DNA of 64,000 bases from a virus: IMG/VR virus record IMGVR_UViG_3300021598_001198, positions 1-64,000 of that record; one strand, given 5' to 3'. Within the stretch, counting starts at the first letter, position 1, and the number at the start of each line of letters is the position of its first letter. Shown piece after piece: positions 62,253 through 64,000 of this stretch. The translations under genes and the position numbers were made by a program. The notes beneath the pieces are model-generated. The model had not been told where the DNA came from. It was given only the letters and a program-made list of their open reading frames with translations, and did not search any database.

Positions 62253-62261
62253 ATACCTTTG
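62230..62261 (+). promoter_or_regulatory. Promoter nested in a hairpin before Api92-like gene
   Basis: TTTGG 62230 lies in the loop of the hairpin 62217-62252 and TACCTTTG 62254-62261 just outside it, so terminator and promoter overlap. Confidence 0.68.
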
Positions 62262-62291
62262 TATTAATGAACAGCTTAAAATAGATAGATT

Positions 62292-62906
62292 ATGCCGAAC
62301 TGGTGTCAAAACTCAATAACAATAACAGGTACTGAAGAGCAGATTGGTTTGCTCACTCGTATCCTTAATGATGTTCCAAAGTCCGAACCTGAAAAGTGTA
62401 TCGTGTTTGAGTCCTTAATCGGTCGTGAACCTGAAATTAGTAAAGAAGAATACGAACAAGGTGGATGGTATAATGCAAACACCAGTTGGTATGGTACCAA
62501 ATGGGATGTGTCATACGCCGACTGCAACTTCACTTTTGAGAAGGATGTTATCTATATGTCACCTGATACGGCGTGGTCACCACCAATAAACTTTGGTGTT
62601 GTATTACACAAGATGTATGGTGTGGATGTGGAGTTGTTCTACTCGGAGGGTGGAAGTGATTTCTGTGGCAAAACAACCATTAATCAAAACGGAGTGGTTG
62701 AGGATGATTATGGTTATCTCGAAGGTAACTATCGTTTTGACGAAGAATACTTTTGGGAATCCCTTTTCCAAAATGAGATGGAATATGCAATCGATAACGA
62801 AACTAGTGTTGATGACTTCGTTGCACAATTCCCTTATGTGGATACGGAAGACGCAAAAGAAATCCGTAGAATATACGAAGAAGAACTAAAGGAAAAAGTA
62901 AAATAA
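62292..62906 (+). CDS. Api92-like ferredoxin-like-fold protein
   Basis: 204 aa. MPNWCQNSITITGTEEQIGL is the hallmark start of the DUF1281/Api92 group (M-P-N-W-C-x-N-x-L-x-I). Then YNANTSWYGTKWDVSYADCN and TAWSPPINFGVVLHKMYGVD follow the expected W-G-T-K-W-D and W-S-P-P pattern. Found in phages and plasmids; function unknown. Promoter 62230-62261 is embedded in the preceding hairpin. Confidence 0.87.
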   Translation: MPNWCQNSITITGTEEQIGLLTRILNDVPKSEPEKCIVFESLIGREPEISKEEYEQGGWYNANTSWYGTKWDVSYADCNFTFEKDVIYMSPDTAWSPPINFGVVLHKMYGVDVELFYSEGGSDFCGKTTINQNGVVEDDYGYLEGNYRFDEEYFWESLFQNEMEYAIDNETSVDDFVAQFPYVDTEDAKEIRRIYEEELKEKVK

Positions 62907-62912
62907 ATTCAT

Positions 62913-63173
62913 ATGGAAGATTTGAAAATATTATCGACAGCAGAACCTCAAGAAGAATTAACCTACCAAGAATGGGTAGACGCATTGAGAACTCAAGAGA
63001 ATGTCATTGTTTCATCCAAATACCACGCAAGAACCATCGAGCAACGGATTAAAGTTGATGAAGCAATTCAAATGAAAAGAGAAATGGAAAACTCTGAAGT
63101 AAAATTTTCCGACGGGACAGCCGAACCCCGAATTTTGTTTGGCATGTTAAAATCTGTATTAAACTTCTTTTAA
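62913..63173 (+). CDS. Small helical protein
   Basis: 86 aa. EDLKILSTAEPQEELTYQEW and VDALRTQENVIVSSKYHART, KVDEAIQMKREMENSEVKFS. Mostly helical, acidic/basic. No family recognised. The 6-nt gap to the Api92-like gene suggests co-translation. The sequence near its end includes a TTTGGC half-site (63138-63143). Confidence 0.65.
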   Translation: MEDLKILSTAEPQEELTYQEWVDALRTQENVIVSSKYHARTIEQRIKVDEAIQMKREMENSEVKFSDGTAEPRILFGMLKSVLNFF

Positions 63174-63178
63174 AGATT

Positions 63179-63658
63179 ATGGGACGAGTAAATAAAACAA
63201 TCGAGGGTGTCTTCATTGACATCGTAGGGTCAAAGAGTGAACTGAGTTCATATGACCAATTCATCAACCACGGTGATGGTAAGAAATATTCTAAGGAGCT
63301 TAAAGAGCTCACTGGTTTATATAAGAACTTAATCACTGAGAGTAAATTAACATTCGAAAAACTAGCATCACTCGAGGAGATTATAATCCAAATGAGAATT
63401 CGTGAGGACCTCAGTGATATCAAGTTGACTCAAGTTCGTGAGTACATCTACGCAAGGACTCCTTTCTACCGTAAGGATAAGAAGTCAAAAGATGTCCGTG
63501 TTATTGTCGACAAGATTGAGTTTCACCCTGAGGAGGATTTGGAGATTTTGTCTGGCGACAAGGAGTTCATGACCAAAGCCAAGATGAAGTTAGCTCAGGC
63601 TATGGACCTCGAGATTGAGGAAAACATCCGAGTATTCAAATCAACATTTAAAAAGTAG
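63179..63658 (+). CDS. Helical hypothetical protein
   Basis: 159 aa, mostly helix: YDQFINHGDGKKYSKELKEL, TGLYKNLITESKLTFEKLAS, LEEIIIQMRIREDLSDIKLT, REYIYARTPFYRKDKKSKDV. The arrangement of repeated long helices and a basic patch could bind nucleic acid. Not recognised. 5 nt after the previous gene. Confidence 0.72.
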   Translation: MGRVNKTIEGVFIDIVGSKSELSSYDQFINHGDGKKYSKELKELTGLYKNLITESKLTFEKLASLEEIIIQMRIREDLSDIKLTQVREYIYARTPFYRKDKKSKDVRVIVDKIEFHPEEDLEILSGDKEFMTKAKMKLAQAMDLEIEENIRVFKSTFKK

Positions 63659-63662
63659 AGGT

Positions 63663-63962
63663 ATGAAAACAGAAACAATTTCAACAGGTATTGGACTCTC
63701 AATTTACAAAGGTGATTGGGATGGAGCACAGTGGACACTTACTGGTTTCCCTAAAAAAGAAGCAATTGGTCACGACTACGACTCTGCCTATGACTTCGAG
63801 GACTGTGTCAAGAGAAACATCAATTGTAGTGGAATCGATTTTGACAGTGAGTATTGTCAGTTCTACGCATACGCAAAGACCAAAGCTCGTTTGGTGAGTT
63901 TTGCAAACCAAATCAAGAAACACTTTGAGAAAGCAAAGCAACTGAAGGAGGAGATGTACTGA
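63663..63962 (+). CDS. Small early protein
   Basis: 99 aa. Start ATG 63663 has an AGAGGT upstream, acting as ribosome site. Body: MKTETISTGIGLSIYKGDWD, WTLTGFPKKEAIGHDYDSAY, IDFDSEYCQFYAYAKTKARL, with a helical end (ANQIKKHFEKAKQLKEEMY). No family recognised. A new TTTGG begins at 63994, so a further unit lies beyond the window. Confidence 0.72.
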   Translation: MKTETISTGIGLSIYKGDWDGAQWTLTGFPKKEAIGHDYDSAYDFEDCVKRNINCSGIDFDSEYCQFYAYAKTKARLVSFANQIKKHFEKAKQLKEEMY

Positions 63963-64000
63963 ATTTAGATTGGCAAAAATATTCTAGAAAAATTTGGAAT

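Noticed and set aside
1-64000. tRNA or rRNA genes
   Set aside because: I found no convincing cloverleaf or rRNA-like stretch by eye; a dedicated search would settle it.

Overview
The window looks like part of the genome of a large, uncultured tailed dsDNA phage of a Bacteroidota (Flavobacteria-like) host. The DNA is AT-rich. Gene starts mostly lack Shine-Dalgarno sequences. Most right-hand genes sit behind promoters of the Bacteroidota housekeeping type (TTTG at about -33, TAnnTTTG at about -7). There are no ribosomal or central housekeeping genes. There are typical phage families: GH19 endolysin, DUF932, gp88-like, ParB-like, Api92-like and DUF1599-like proteins. No terminase, capsid or tail gene falls in the window, so 'phage' is inferred from context rather than seen.

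Left block (1-12.3 kb, all minus strand): a tightly packed operon of about 15 genes for making and transferring an unusual sugar. It holds two large GlcNAc-transferase-like proteins, three paralogous putative glycosyltransferases plus another, several methyltransferases (one shortened TylF type), a HAD phosphatase fused to a nucleotidyltransferase, a second nucleotidyltransferase, a cupin, a glycerophosphodiesterase-like protein and a RuBisCO-like protein. The nucleotidyltransferase, cupin and RuBisCO-like genes overlap by 4 nt each and are probably made together.

Middle block (12.3-41.7 kb, both strands): a nucleotide-metabolism and nuclease group (GMP-reductase-like protein, DUF1599-like protein, P-loop kinase, NUC1 nuclease), the endolysin, and about 20 proteins of otherwise unrelated sequence that share a short amphipathic tag at the N-terminus (once at the C-terminus). 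The tag often ends in (L/I)-x-E. This resembles the T4 capsid-targeting sequence cut by the prohead protease, so I propose these are cargo proteins packaged in the head and ejected with the DNA. They include an ADP-ribosyltransferase-like protein (compare T4 Alt), an L,D-transpeptidase-like protein and a peptidoglycan-binding protein. Most tagged genes have the motif (A/G)TATTTATA just upstream, in gene orientation, which I read as a late promoter. Interspersed secreted proteins (two CAP-like proteins, an archaemetzincin-like protease, a small exported protein) instead carry host-type promoters.

Right block (41.7-64 kb, nearly all plus strand): about 40 small early-type genes. Most are separate transcription units made of a host-type promoter, a gene and a hairpin terminator. 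Between terminator and next promoter lies a recurring imperfect palindrome (TTGTTTGGC ... GCCAACCAA) with interchangeable loops. The layout resembles the promoter-early-stem-loop cassettes known from T4-type phages, with an added palindrome. Several very small genes are reported here, including one on the opposite strand (50966-51097).
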